Part shown: piece by piece, positions 41,564-51,373 of the stretch
Position numbering within the stretch: the stretch's first letter is position 1
Layout: every line of letters begins with the position of its first letter
Origin: Paenalicyclobacillus mengziensis
GTDB taxonomy: Bacteria; Bacillota; Bacilli; Alicyclobacillales; Alicyclobacillaceae
NCBI RefSeq assembly: GCF_017298635.1
Contig: NZ_CP071182.1
Coordinates: forward strand, 1,364,001-1,428,000
DNA: 64,000 bases
Direction: 5' to 3'
Made by a program: the position numbers and the translations under genes
The notes under the pieces: generated by a model
Told to the model about the DNA's origin: nothing
Seen by the model: the letters and a program-made list of their open reading frames with translations, nothing else
Database searches by the model: none

Positions 41564-42800
41564 AGTCGTAGTTGTTGGGATTGGCGACGACGGAGCCGAC
41601 GGATTAATGGGGGATGCGCGCACGCTCGTGGAGCAGGCGGACCTGCTCGTCGGCGGGGAGCGTCAACTGAATTTCTTCCCAAATTATATAGGAGAACAGC
41701 GCGTTATTAAAGGTAAGTTGACTGCACTTTTGGATGACTTGAAAGACCTGCCCGATACGCGATCCGTGGTTGTGCTCGCCTCCGGGGATCCATTGTTTTA
41801 CGGAATCGGATCCCTATTGATCAAACGCCTGGGCCGCGAACGCGTACGCATTGTCCCACACCTGAGTTCAATCCAACTGGCGTTCGCGCGCTGTGGGGAA
41901 GCTTGGCAGGACGCGCGCGTGATTTCTTTGCATGGGCGTCCAATCGCAGGACTCGCTCAGAGAATTGGCTATGCGCAGACTGCGGCGCTGCTGACCGACG
42001 CGGACAATTCTCCGGCTAAAATCGCGCGCTACCTGCTGGATTTTAAGATGACAGAGTATGGAATGTTTGTCGCCGAAAACCTTGGCGGACCCACGGAGCG
42101 AACCGGGCGCTACAGTTTACAGGAAGCGGCTGTTATGGAGTTTGCACCACTCAACGTCGTGCTTTTACTAAGGGACACCCGGAGGGGTGACCGTTCTCAG
42201 CTGCAGGAGTGGCCGCTTGGCATTGAAGACAGCGAGTTCTCGCAGCGCAAACCAGACCGGGGACTCATTACGAAAAAGGAGATTCGCGTCCTGAGTCTGG
42301 CGGAATTGGCGCTCCGACCTGGCGACGTGCTATGGGACATTGGAGCCTGTACCGGATCGGTTTCGATTGAGGCCGTTTTGCACACCCCCGGGCTGCTGGC
42401 GTTTGCGATTGAGAAAAACGAGGGCGATTTAGAAAATCTGCGCGAAAATCAGGTCAAGTTCCGGACGGATTTTGTCGCGGTTCACGGGAAGGCTCCAGCC
42501 GGGCTGGAAGAATTCCCGGACCCCGATGCGGTGTTTGTCGGCGGCAGCGGCGGCGAACTGGCCGAATTGCTGCAAGTTTGCGCAAAGCGGATGCGACCCA
42601 AGGGGCGCATCGTAATCAACGCGGCGACCCTGGAGACGCTAACGACGGCTTCGCAAACCCTGAAACATCTCGGTTTCGAGGTGGCGATTGCACTGGTGCA
42701 AACGGCGCGCAGCAAGCCAATTCTGAACCTCACGCGCTTTGAAGGCATGAACCCGGTGTACATTGTGACAGCCAGGCGCGGGAGTGAGGGGGATGAGTAA
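41553..42800 (+). CDS. cbiET: CbiE-CbiT fusion (CobL-like) methyltransferase/decarboxylase
   Basis: The N-terminal half (about 1-205) is the CbiE C5-methyltransferase (VVVGIGDDGADGLMGDA, VVVLASGDPLFYGIG). The C-terminal half (about 220-410) is CbiT, which methylates C15 and decarboxylates, with the SAM motif LWDIGACTGSVSIEA and VFVGGSGGELAELL. In many bacteria these are two genes; here they form one chain, as in CobL of the aerobic pathway. ATG 41553 behind AGGAGGAG overlaps cbiD. Confidence 0.95.
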   Translation: MPSEVVVVGIGDDGADGLMGDARTLVEQADLLVGGERQLNFFPNYIGEQRVIKGKLTALLDDLKDLPDTRSVVVLASGDPLFYGIGSLLIKRLGRERVRIVPHLSSIQLAFARCGEAWQDARVISLHGRPIAGLAQRIGYAQTAALLTDADNSPAKIARYLLDFKMTEYGMFVAENLGGPTERTGRYSLQEAAVMEFAPLNVVLLLRDTRRGDRSQLQEWPLGIEDSEFSQRKPDRGLITKKEIRVLSLAELALRPGDVLWDIGACTGSVSIEAVLHTPGLLAFAIEKNEGDLENLRENQVKFRTDFVAVHGKAPAGLEEFPDPDAVFVGGSGGELAELLQVCAKRMRPKGRIVINAATLETLTTASQTLKHLGFEVAIALVQTARSKPILNLTRFEGMNPVYIVTARRGSEGDE

Positions 42801-43602
42801 AGTGATGAATGAACAGCAACAAAGACCCGGTCAAGCGGCCGCCGGTCAAACGGCTGGTCCGGCAGACAGACCGGAAGGTACACGGTCAACGCCCGCGCAG
42901 CTGGGTCGCCTGTTTGGAGTGGGAGTCGGTCCGGGAGACCCCGAGTTGATTACCGTGAAGGCGTACCGAATCCTCAAACAAGCGCCCGTGATCGCCTATC
43001 CGAAAAAGCGTTCCGCGAGCAAAAGCTACGCGCTTGAGATTGTGGAATTGTATGTCGATGCGGGGAAAAAAACGATGCTGGGACTGGTCTTCCCGATGAC
43101 CCGGGACCCGGCGGAGCTGGCCTCCAAGTGGCAGCAGACGGCAGACCGCGTATGGGCGGAACTGGTCGTGGGACGGGACGTAGCCTTTGTCACCGAGGGC
43201 GATCCGATGCTGTACAGCACCTTCATCCACCTGGCGCGGTTGTTGCAAGAGCAGCACCCGGACGTAGAAATCCAGTCCATCCCAGGGATTTCGTCGGTCA
43301 ACGCAGCTGCTTCGCGGTTCGGACAGGCGCTGGCGGACGGAGACGAGTCGGTGGCGATTGTGCCGGCGCGCGACGACCCCCAGGCCATGCGCCAGGCTAT
43401 GCTCTCGCACGATTGTGTGGTGTTTATCAAGGTCGCAAAAGTGCTCGACACAATGCTCGACGTGCTGGCCGAGCTGCATCTGACCCAGTGTGCGACTGTG
43501 GCGACCAAGCTGACTTCCGGGGACGAGCGCATCTGGCGCAACGTGGAAGAACTGCGCGGCCGTGAACTGAATTACTTGACACTGATGGTGGTGAGAAAAT
43601 GA
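42793..43602 (+). CDS. cbiL: Cobalt-precorrin-2 C20-methyltransferase CbiL
   Basis: CbiL adds the C20 methyl group. Motifs: GVGVGPGDPELITVKAYRIL near residue 40, VTEGDPMLYSTFIHLA and IPGISSVNAAASRFG. A Gln/Ala/Gly-rich leader of about 35 residues precedes the domain and is unusual. The frame is open from GTG 42784; ATG 42793 directly behind GAGGGGG is preferred. It overlaps cbiET by 8 bp and cbiF by 4 bp. Confidence 0.93.
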   Translation: MSKVMNEQQQRPGQAAAGQTAGPADRPEGTRSTPAQLGRLFGVGVGPGDPELITVKAYRILKQAPVIAYPKKRSASKSYALEIVELYVDAGKKTMLGLVFPMTRDPAELASKWQQTADRVWAELVVGRDVAFVTEGDPMLYSTFIHLARLLQEQHPDVEIQSIPGISSVNAAASRFGQALADGDESVAIVPARDDPQAMRQAMLSHDCVVFIKVAKVLDTMLDVLAELHLTQCATVATKLTSGDERIWRNVEELRGRELNYLTLMVVRK

Positions 43603-44393
43603 ACTTGTTGCCCAAGGTATACATTGTAGGTGCAGGTCCTGGGGATCCCGAACTCATTACAGTTAAGGGAATGCGCATTCTGCAAGCGGCTGACGTGGTG
43701 CTCTTTACCGACAGCCTGGTGCGCGACGAACTGCTCGCTACGGCGGACGTGCAGGGGGAAGTGCACGGCACGTCCGGGATGAGTTTGGAGCAGATGGTGG
43801 GCATCATGGTGACCAGCGTTCGTCAGGGCAAGAGCGTAGCGCGTGTTCACACAGGCGATCCGGCCGTCTTTGGCGCCGTTTTGGAACAACTGGCGCTGCT
43901 TAAGGCGGAAGGTGTGGAGGTTGAAATCGTGCCCGGCGTCAGTTCCGTGTTTGCCGCGGCCGCCGTGCTTGGAGCGGAACTGACGGTCCCTGGCCTGTCG
44001 CAAACGGTCATCCTGACGCGCGCGGAGGGCCGGACGCCAGTGCCGGAGCGGGAGAACCTGCGCGCTTTGGCCGGGCATCACTGCACCATCGCACTTTACC
44101 TCAGCGCCACGCGCGCTAAGACGGTAGTGGACGAACTGCTGGCGGCGGGGTGGTCGGCGCACACGCCGGTGGCGGTGGTACAAAAGGCAACCTGGCCCGA
44201 GCAAAAGGTCGTACGGACGACCTTGCACGGCTTGGTGCGCGCGATGGGCGACGCGCACATCTCAAATCACGCCATGATTCTGGCGGGATGGGCGCTCGAC
44301 CCGGACTTGGTGAATCGTACCGACTTGCGTTCGAAGCTTTACGATGAAACATTCACTCACCGCTACCGCAAAGGGGTGACGACGAGTGAGTAA
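43599..44393 (+). CDS. cbiF: Cobalt-precorrin-4 C11-methyltransferase CbiF
   Basis: CbiF methylates C11. The motifs YIVGAGPGDPELITVKG, VARVHTGDPAVFGAVLEQ and EIVPGVSSVFAAAAVLG are characteristic, and the HTGDP version separates CbiF from the other methylases in the operon. 264 residues. ATG 43599 overlaps the cbiL stop (ATGA), and the stop overlaps the start of cbiG. Confidence 0.95.
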   Translation: MNLLPKVYIVGAGPGDPELITVKGMRILQAADVVLFTDSLVRDELLATADVQGEVHGTSGMSLEQMVGIMVTSVRQGKSVARVHTGDPAVFGAVLEQLALLKAEGVEVEIVPGVSSVFAAAAVLGAELTVPGLSQTVILTRAEGRTPVPERENLRALAGHHCTIALYLSATRAKTVVDELLAAGWSAHTPVAVVQKATWPEQKVVRTTLHGLVRAMGDAHISNHAMILAGWALDPDLVNRTDLRSKLYDETFTHRYRKGVTTSE

Positions 44394-45477
44394 ACCGTAT
44401 GCTGTGGTGGCGATTACCAAACACGGCGTGGAGATTGCCCGTCGTTTGCAGGCCGGACTGGCCGGAACGGACGTATATTACCCGGCACAGTTTGCGCGCG
44501 GCGATGAAACGGCACTGGGGATTTATGCGTACGACGGTTCCGTCACTCAGTACATCCCGGAACTGTTTGTGCGCTATGATGGATTGATTGGGATTTTTTC
44601 TTTGGGTGCCATGGTGCGCCTGGTGGCTCCCTTGTTAAAGGATAAAAAAACCGATCCGGCCGTGGTCGTGATCGATGACCGGGCACAACACGTCATCAGC
44701 GTGCTCTCCGGACACCTAGGTGGTGCGAATCAGTTGACACAGCAGGTGGCGCGCTGTCTGGGGGCGGAACCAGTCATTACGACCGCTTCGGACGTCAGCG
44801 AAACGCTGGCTGTGGACCTGCTCGGCAGGGAATTTAGCTGGGAAATTGAGAACTTTGAAAAAGTCACGGCGGTGAGCGCTGCGGTGGTGAACGAGCAGCA
44901 GGTTCAAATCGTGCAGGAAGCTGGAGAGCGTAATTGGTGGCCATATTCAAAACCGCTGCCGCCGTGGTTTTGTGTGTATTCCTCCACCCAAGCGGCCATG
45001 CACGACCCGTTCGACGCTGCCCTCGTGATTACGCCGCGGCTATTGACGCTGCCTGAGCAAGAGCACTTACTAACCAACGGGGTATTGTACCGGCCCAAGG
45101 TCATTGTGCTTGGAGTGGGCTGCAACCGCGGCACGAAGGCGGAGGAAATTGAGTCCGTACTGGTGCAAACGCTGCGCGACCTGCGCTTGTCCGAGCGCAG
45201 CGTCCGCAACCTTGCGACCATCGATGTCAAGCAGGACGAACCCGGACTGCTGGAGGTGTGCGAACGGCGTGCCTGGCCTCTCGTCACGTACACGGCCGCA
45301 GAGCTGAACCAGGTTTCGCTCGCTCAACCGTCGGAGACGGTGTACCGCTACGTGGGAGCGTGGGGCGTGTGCGAGCCAGCGGCCAGGCTGTCTTCCGGCG
45401 CGAAAGACTGGGTACTTGAGAAAGTCAAGTCTGGCAATGTCACCGTCTCGGTGTGCATGGTGACAGCCGATGCATAG
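44386..45477 (+). CDS. cbiG: Cobalt-precorrin-5A hydrolase CbiG
   Basis: CbiG opens the delta-lactone ring and releases acetaldehyde, a step specific to the cobalt-early route. The central domain shows LIGIFSLGAMVRLVAPLL, VVVIDDRAQHVISVLSGHLGGANQL and the C-terminal domain KVIVLGVGCNRGTKAEEIE in outline. It starts at GTG 44386 overlapping cbiF and ends overlapping cbiA. 363 residues, normal. Confidence 0.94.
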   Translation: MSKPYAVVAITKHGVEIARRLQAGLAGTDVYYPAQFARGDETALGIYAYDGSVTQYIPELFVRYDGLIGIFSLGAMVRLVAPLLKDKKTDPAVVVIDDRAQHVISVLSGHLGGANQLTQQVARCLGAEPVITTASDVSETLAVDLLGREFSWEIENFEKVTAVSAAVVNEQQVQIVQEAGERNWWPYSKPLPPWFCVYSSTQAAMHDPFDAALVITPRLLTLPEQEHLLTNGVLYRPKVIVLGVGCNRGTKAEEIESVLVQTLRDLRLSERSVRNLATIDVKQDEPGLLEVCERRAWPLVTYTAAELNQVSLAQPSETVYRYVGAWGVCEPAARLSSGAKDWVLEKVKSGNVTVSVCMVTADA

Positions 45478-47092
45478 CGGGGATGTGAGGTATTTGCGCA
45501 CCAACGACACGTCAGAGGACCAGCGCCTGTTGCGACGTCCACGCTTCGTCCTTGCGGGGACCAACAGTGGCGTCGGGAAGACGACGTTCACCCTCGGTTT
45601 AATGGCCGCCCTGCAACAGTGTGGACTCAGGGTACAGGGGTACAAGGCAGGGCCGGATTACATCGATCCCAGTTACCATACCGCTGTCACAGGACGCGTT
45701 TCGCGCAACCTCGACACCTGGATGCTGTCCAAAGAGGCCGTTATGGAGATTTACCTGCGAAGCAGCGTGGATGCGGACGTAAGTGTGATCGAAGGGGTCA
45801 TGGGGTTTTACGATGGCAAGGACCCAAAATCCAACGCCGGCAGTACGGCGGAGTTGAGCACCGTGTTGCAGGCTCCGGTCGTCTTGATTGTTAACGTCGG
45901 CAAGATGGCGCGCAGTGCGGCCGCGATCGTCAAGGGATTTCAGGGCTTGGACGAAACGGTTCACATCGCCGGCATACTCGTCAACCATGTGGGCAGCCAC
46001 AATCACTTTGAATTGGTAAAGGACGCGATCGAGCAGGAATGTGCAGTGCCGGTGTTGGGTTACCTGCCTAAGAGAACGGATATTCAGATTCCGGGTCGCC
46101 ATCTCGGACTTATTCCCGCTATCGAGCGCGGTGAACTGCGTCCGTTGTTCGATTCGCTGGCTGAAGCGATGGAGCAAACCGTAGACTTGGACGGATTGCT
46201 GGCGGCTGCGAGAAGTGCACCCGACTTGATGGACCCTTCACCTGTTTTATTCAGGGCGCCAAAAGCTGAGGCGGCTGGTGACGGTGGTTCTCGCCATTGT
46301 CATCGTGCAGATAACCCGATCAAAATTGCGATTGCCAAGGATGCGGCGTTTAACTTCTATTACCCAGAAAACCTCGGGTTGTTGGAGCATTATGGCGCAC
46401 AGTTGCTCTACTTTAGTCCGCTGGCAGGTGAACTCATACCAGACGAGGCTGAGGGCCTGTACCTGGGAGGGGGATTTCCGGAAGAATTTGCCGGACGGTT
46501 GAGTGAACATCAGATGCTGCTGGAACAGGTGCACCATCACATTGCGGACGGTCTGCCTACGTTTGCGGAGTGCGGTGGTTATATGTTTCTTAGCCAGTCC
46601 ATCACCGACCTTAGCGGTAGCACGTATCCCATGGTTGGGCTGCTTCCGGTTAAGGTCACGATGCAACCTCGTCTCGCAGCCCTTGGTTACAGAGAAGTCA
46701 CAGCTTTAACCGATTCCATTTTATTTGAGGCGGGGGAAAAGGCACGAGGTCATGAGTTTCACTACTCCGCAGCGGAACCTGTACCGTTTGCACGAAGACA
46801 GGGTTCACGTGCGCAACGCGACAGCATAGCCCTGACTACGGATCGTGGTTCCAGCGCCAACCTTGACGCGGCATATCAGGTGACCGGTCGCTTTGGATAC
46901 AAACCGGACGGCTTTGTTTGGAGAAACATGGTCGCCGGGTATACGCATTTGCACTTTGCATCGAATCCGCGTATGGCCAGTCGTTTCGTTGCGTCTTGCC
47001 GGAATTACCGAGAGAATGGTGGCTCAGTCCTATCGACACCCGGGAACGAAGGGAACGAGGTCTCAGACCGACACGGAGGTACGTATGATTAA
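45470..47092 (+). CDS. cbiA: Cobyrinate a,c-diamide synthase CbiA
   Basis: CbiA amidates the a and c carboxylates with glutamine and ATP. The N-terminal P-loop reads AGTNSGVGKTTFTLG and is followed by KAGPDYIDPSYH and EGVMGFYDG. The C-terminal class I glutamine amidotransferase has GGGFPEEFAGRLSEH and the catalytic Cys in FAECGGYMFLSQ. At 540 residues it is longer than usual, partly through Arg/Ser-rich loops near residues 260-285 and 440-465. The start overlaps cbiG, and the stop overlaps the permease gene. Confidence 0.95.
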   Translation: MHSGDVRYLRTNDTSEDQRLLRRPRFVLAGTNSGVGKTTFTLGLMAALQQCGLRVQGYKAGPDYIDPSYHTAVTGRVSRNLDTWMLSKEAVMEIYLRSSVDADVSVIEGVMGFYDGKDPKSNAGSTAELSTVLQAPVVLIVNVGKMARSAAAIVKGFQGLDETVHIAGILVNHVGSHNHFELVKDAIEQECAVPVLGYLPKRTDIQIPGRHLGLIPAIERGELRPLFDSLAEAMEQTVDLDGLLAAARSAPDLMDPSPVLFRAPKAEAAGDGGSRHCHRADNPIKIAIAKDAAFNFYYPENLGLLEHYGAQLLYFSPLAGELIPDEAEGLYLGGGFPEEFAGRLSEHQMLLEQVHHHIADGLPTFAECGGYMFLSQSITDLSGSTYPMVGLLPVKVTMQPRLAALGYREVTALTDSILFEAGEKARGHEFHYSAAEPVPFARRQGSRAQRDSIALTTDRGSSANLDAAYQVTGRFGYKPDGFVWRNMVAGYTHLHFASNPRMASRFVASCRNYRENGGSVLSTPGNEGNEVSDRHGGTYD

Positions 47093-48113
47093 ACGATTCA
47101 GTTCCTTTAGGCAGAGCAAGATGATTGGCGTCTTTGGATTTCTATTGCTTATGAACCTTCTAGCTTGGGTGTTCGTGATACGGGCTGGACATCAGGATTC
47201 TCTGCTCGTCTCTCTAGGTACATTGGCGTATGTGTTTGGATTGCGCCACGCAGTCGATGCGGACCATATTGCCGCGATTGATAATACGACGCGTAAACTC
47301 ATGCAGACAGGCAAACGCTCATTAACGGTTGGATTGTACTTCTCTCTCGGGCACTCTTCCATTGTTTTTCTGCTTACGCTGGTGGTGGTGCTGTCCGTAC
47401 ATTCGCTCCAAACCACTTTACCGCAATTGGAACACGTGGGCAGTGTGCTCGGCAACACCATCTCTGGAGGTTTTCTCTATCTGATGGCTACCCTGAATTT
47501 CGTCATTTTTCTGCAGATGTTTCGCGGGAGACACGAAGAGGTCAGTCTCGATGGATTGCTCGCGCAGCGAGGACTGTTCAATCGACTGTTTCGTCGCGTA
47601 TTTCGTTTGATTGAGCACAGTTGGCAGATGTATTTTGTCGGTCTGTTGTTTGGATTGGGTTTTGAAACGGCCTCGGAGGTCACGCTGCTCGGGGTCTCTT
47701 CGAGTGCGAGCGCTCATGGTACCCCCATGGCAGAGGTTTTGTTGCTGCCACTGTTATTTGCCGCCGGTATGAGTTTGATAGATACACTGGACGGCGTATT
47801 TATGACTTACGCATACGGTTGGGCCTTTCAGAATCCGGTTCGAAAACTTTCGTACAATTTATGGGTGACGGGTGTATCCGTGTTGCTCGCGTTTGGTATC
47901 GGTTCGCTGGAATGGCTCCAGGTATTCGGGCACCTGTCGCAGCAGAACGGAGGACTATGGTCCTGGCTCGATGGAGTGGACTTTGGAACACTTGGCTATG
48001 GCATGATCGCACTACTCTCACTGATTTGGGGTGGGGCGACTGTGTGGGTGTTTCTTCGCCGCGGACACAACGGCACTCCGGTGTCCATCGATTTTGGAGA
48101 CAAAGAGGTGTAA
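47085..48113 (+). CDS. Nickel/cobalt permease (NiCoT family)
   Basis: This integral membrane protein of about 342 residues has roughly eight hydrophobic segments and the NiCoT signature RHAVDADHIAAIDN (HX4DH) in its second helix. Further motifs are YFSLGHSSIVF, GLGFETASEVTLLG and GMSLIDTLDGVFM. In a cobalamin operon the substrate is most likely cobalt for CbiX. ATG 47085 behind CGGAGG is the true start; the longer open frame upstream overlaps cbiA. Confidence 0.94.
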   Translation: MIKRFSSFRQSKMIGVFGFLLLMNLLAWVFVIRAGHQDSLLVSLGTLAYVFGLRHAVDADHIAAIDNTTRKLMQTGKRSLTVGLYFSLGHSSIVFLLTLVVVLSVHSLQTTLPQLEHVGSVLGNTISGGFLYLMATLNFVIFLQMFRGRHEEVSLDGLLAQRGLFNRLFRRVFRLIEHSWQMYFVGLLFGLGFETASEVTLLGVSSSASAHGTPMAEVLLLPLLFAAGMSLIDTLDGVFMTYAYGWAFQNPVRKLSYNLWVTGVSVLLAFGIGSLEWLQVFGHLSQQNGGLWSWLDGVDFGTLGYGMIALLSLIWGGATVWVFLRRGHNGTPVSIDFGDKEV

Positions 48114-48116
48114 GCG

Positions 48117-49544
48117 ATGAGTAAATCAAAAAATCGAGAGGAGCAAGGGGAGAGCCAGGAGTCATCTATCTACCCGGCTTCCCTACGTCTTCAGGGACGT
48201 CCATGCACCGTGATTGGCGGAGGCGTGATCGCAGTTCGGAAAGTCGAATCCCTGCTCGCCGCCGGGGCGAAAGTCCGAGTGATTAGTCCGGCCGCACAAG
48301 AGTGGCTACTCGAACTGGCGGAACGTGGCACGATTGATTACGAAGCACGGCCCTACTTGCCGGGGGATGCCGCCCGCGGTTTCTTGGTGGTAGCGGCCAC
48401 GAATCAACGGGAGGTGAACCGCCAAATCGCGGCGGAGGCAGAGCGGCACGAGCGATTTGTGAATGTGGTGGATGATCCGGACGGTTGTTCCTTGCAGGTA
48501 CCGGCCAGTTTTACCATGGCCCATCTCACTGTTTCCATTTCCACGCATGGCCGGGACCCCAAGGCCGCCAAGCACTTAAAGGATGTTCTGGCGCAAGACC
48601 TCACGCAAGGGTCTAGCGTCTTTGCAAAGGCCAGTCGAGCGTGGCTTGAGTCACATCCAGACATTGGGAGTGGGAGATTTACGTCGTCCGCATGGGTTGA
48701 TGAGGATCACGAAACGGTTCCCCCGAAGGAGCGTCTACATATGTTTGTCCCGAATGTGCTGGGACAGCGCCCGGCTGTCCGTGCATGCCGGGATTTAACC
48801 TGCGTCAGTTTGACATCTCACCATACGTTGGTTGCGGCCTGTGATGCGTTGGCGGGAATTGGGCAACTGCTCATGGATACTGTACGTGCCAGACCAGAGG
48901 TGGTCGGGCACTTTGCACTCAGGGTCCCCTTGTTGGAAGTGATCGCGGCAGGGGCGACACCGTTTTTGGTGATCCATAATCTTGGAGTTCCTCGCGGCGC
49001 ATATAGTGACGCCATCGTGAAAGGGATGCATGACTTGGCCGCCACCGTCGGGCTCACAAACCCCGATTCCTTTAATGGCAGCACAGAGGACAATGTCACA
49101 GTCGAGCAGACGGGAGTAGGGGTCACGGTCATCGGCAATACAACGAACCCGCAGTTGCAGTGGGCATCCTCGCAACCGGGACACCTCCTGGTGTTGGCGG
49201 GGTTGCCGAAAAGTGCCCCCAAAGTGGATGTCCGAATGGATGATCCGGAGATTGTCAGTGTTGCAGATGTACAATGGCTGCGCCGACAGCCGGGTGTATT
49301 CGATATCGTCCCGGTAGGTTCCCGCGGCATTCGCTCTGAGGGAAAGGAACTGGCCAAGAGCGCCCGACTTTCCGTAAAATGGTTTTCAGTCCCCATCGAT
49401 CTCGATGCCTCTGGCGGTCCAAGCACATGTGTCCTTTTTGCCGTTCTGCCTGACAGACTACCTCATACTGCACAAACCATGCAGACGCCGGTCACGGTGA
49501 TTGGGTGTCTTTGTGAGAGAAAGAGGGAGAGACACGGAGGATGA
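48117..49544 (+). CDS. Precorrin-2 dehydrogenase fused to an AIR-synthase-like (CblS-like) domain
   Basis: Residues about 18-190 are a Met8/SirC-type dehydrogenase making sirohydrochlorin for CbiX: PCTVIGGGVIAVRKVESLLA (NAD site), FLVVAATNQREVN and FVNVVDDPDGCSLQVPASF with the catalytic Asp. Residues about 215-465 are a PurM/AIR-synthase-like ATPase: VAACDALAGIGQL, LRVPLLEVIAAGATPFLV, FNGSTEDNVTVEQTGVGVTV. That pattern fits CblS, the alpha-ribazole kinase used in lower-ligand salvage by Listeria and Geobacillus. The first assignment is firm, the second is by motif pattern. ATG 48117 follows AGAGGTG. Confidence 0.85.
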   Translation: MSKSKNREEQGESQESSIYPASLRLQGRPCTVIGGGVIAVRKVESLLAAGAKVRVISPAAQEWLLELAERGTIDYEARPYLPGDAARGFLVVAATNQREVNRQIAAEAERHERFVNVVDDPDGCSLQVPASFTMAHLTVSISTHGRDPKAAKHLKDVLAQDLTQGSSVFAKASRAWLESHPDIGSGRFTSSAWVDEDHETVPPKERLHMFVPNVLGQRPAVRACRDLTCVSLTSHHTLVAACDALAGIGQLLMDTVRARPEVVGHFALRVPLLEVIAAGATPFLVIHNLGVPRGAYSDAIVKGMHDLAATVGLTNPDSFNGSTEDNVTVEQTGVGVTVIGNTTNPQLQWASSQPGHLLVLAGLPKSAPKVDVRMDDPEIVSVADVQWLRRQPGVFDIVPVGSRGIRSEGKELAKSARLSVKWFSVPIDLDASGGPSTCVLFAVLPDRLPHTAQTMQTPVTVIGCLCERKRERHGG

Positions 49545-50956
49545 ACGATCGAAACGGAAATGTACCTTGGCGCATCGAAAGAAATGGGATGAACCCCATT
49601 CCGGTTGACGAGCAAACTGGGCGACCCAGTGAGTTGTTTTGGATTTGGTTTGGGGCGAATCTTGGACTTTTAGGACTATTGTATGGAGCGATTTTAGTCA
49701 ACTATCATTTAAATTTTATCCAGGCCCTGCTAGCCGCTGTTCTGTCGGCGCTATCGTTTTTGCTTGTGGGCGTGCTGAGTGTTTCTGGCCGTAACAGTGG
49801 GCTGCCCATGTTCGCCGTATCTCGACGGGTATTTGGGCGTTTGGGTAATCTGCCTTTGGTCTTCATCAGTTGGGTGAACCTATTGGGATGGGAATCCGTC
49901 ACGGCCATCACGGCAACCTTGTCACTTACAGCGTTGCTGCAGACATGGTTCGGGTTTCCTTCTGGGATATTGGCGACGAGTGTCAGTTTGCTGATGTTCC
50001 TGTTGTTGACGGGGTCATTTGGTTTGCTGGGACACGCGACGCTCGTCATCGTGCAGCGTTTGGCGGCTTGGGTACTCGGGGGATTTACCGCGGTAATCGG
50101 GGTGTTTTTGTTAGCCGCGTCGAATTGGTCTACCGTATTTCAACAACCTCCCTCTGACTGGATAGGGAATTTCCTCCCTGCAGTTTCGATTTTGGTGGCC
50201 GGGACAGGGATCAGTTGGGTGAACGTGGCGGCAGATTACAGTCGCTATCAGTCGCGTAGATGCTCGCGATCTGCACTCATCTCCGCCGTGACGCTCGGAG
50301 CCGGGATCCCATTGGTAAGCCTAATTCTGATAGGTTTTTTAGTATCGGTTGGGCATCCCGAGATTGCATCATCGGCGAATCCGGTCCTGGCCTTGGGGCA
50401 GAGACTGCCACCGTGGATGATGGTCCCATATTTGGTGACAGTGGTTGGAGGCTTAGCTGCGGAGACGGACCTTAGTCTGTATTCATCCGGTCTGAATCTG
50501 CTCGTGCTTGGTGTGCGCGTGGCCAGGTACAAGACGATTTTCATGGATATCATCGTCATGCTGGGTGTGACGAGTTATTTTCTGTTCGGACATGCCTCTT
50601 TGCTGGGAGCTTTCGAATCATTTTTAACCGCCATGGGCCTCGCTCTGGCGGCCTGGGCGGGTGTTTTCGTGGTGGCCCCATTATATAGACATGCAAACGA
50701 GCAGGCTTCGAAAGAGAAACAGGCGTTTCTTGCAGGTACGCCATTTTTTCATTGGCAGTCCGTCGCAAGTTGGATTGTGGGAATGATGACAGGCATGCTT
50801 TTCTCAAATTTTGGCGTCTATGTGGGTCCATTGGCGCAGGGTCCGTTTTATCAATCCGGGCTGGGTGTCTGTCTGGCATTCTTGGTGAGTCTGATATCGC
50901 GTTGGGTTTTTTCTCTTCTGCAAAAACGACAAGCTCTCTTCGATAACGATTTGTAG
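49541..50956 (+). CDS. NCS1-family permease in the cobalamin operon
   Basis: The 471-residue protein has about 12 hydrophobic segments and NCS1 (purine/pyrimidine/thiamine-precursor permease) features: the N-terminal [33 protein letters not shown] helix and [16 protein letters not shown]. It overlaps the preceding dehydrogenase/CblS-like gene by 4 bp. Family members carry nucleobases, allantoin, hydantoins or hydroxymethylpyrimidine. In this operon a benzimidazole, purine-like lower ligand or its riboside is a reasonable guess. A GGAGG directly abuts the ATG, so initiation may use the GAGGGAG further upstream. Confidence 0.85.
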   Translation: MNDRNGNVPWRIERNGMNPIPVDEQTGRPSELFWIWFGANLGLLGLLYGAILVNYHLNFIQALLAAVLSALSFLLVGVLSVSGRNSGLPMFAVSRRVFGRLGNLPLVFISWVNLLGWESVTAITATLSLTALLQTWFGFPSGILATSVSLLMFLLLTGSFGLLGHATLVIVQRLAAWVLGGFTAVIGVFLLAASNWSTVFQQPPSDWIGNFLPAVSILVAGTGISWVNVAADYSRYQSRRCSRSALISAVTLGAGIPLVSLILIGFLVSVGHPEIASSANPVLALGQRLPPWMMVPYLVTVVGGLAAETDLSLYSSGLNLLVLGVRVARYKTIFMDIIVMLGVTSYFLFGHASLLGAFESFLTAMGLALAAWAGVFVVAPLYRHANEQASKEKQAFLAGTPFFHWQSVASWIVGMMTGMLFSNFGVYVGPLAQGPFYQSGLGVCLAFLVSLISRWVFSLLQKRQALFDNDL

Positions 50957-51051
50957 GACATCGTCGGATTCCGATTCGAACAGACCGGGCTGTGATGGAC
51001 GCAGGTCCGCGAGTATATGGAACCTCAGCATCGTGGAAAAGGGTGAGTGGC

Positions 51052-51373
51052 ATGCGAAGTTTGATGATTGTGGGGACTGCATCCAGCGTCGGCAAGAGCA
51101 TTGTGTGTACGGCGCTCTGTCGAATATTTTACCAGGACGGAGTGTCGGTGGCCCCTTTTAAAGCGCAGAACATGTCTCTGAATTCTGCGGTGACTCCGTC
51201 GGGGTGTGAAATTGGGAGAGCACAGGCGGCACAGGCAGAGGCGGCAGGGATCCGACCGAATGAACACATGAATCCCGTTCTTCTAAAACCTACTGGAAAG
51301 CAGCGAACTCAGATTGTGCTTCAAGGACGTGTTCACGACACCGTATCGGCCCGACACTATTTTCGGAGTTATA
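51052..51373 (+). pseudogene. cbiP: Cobyric acid synthase (CbiP/CobQ), truncated by an IS
   Basis: Only the first 107 or so residues remain: [20 protein letters not shown] (P-loop variant of the family), [30 protein letters not shown] and [11 protein letters not shown]. The frame enters the terminal repeat of a dead IS at 51374 and stops at 51414. A normal enzyme has about 500 residues with a C-terminal amidotransferase domain; none of it is found beyond the IS. The operon therefore lost its last amidation gene. A complete copy elsewhere in the genome would be needed for de novo synthesis. Confidence 0.92.
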
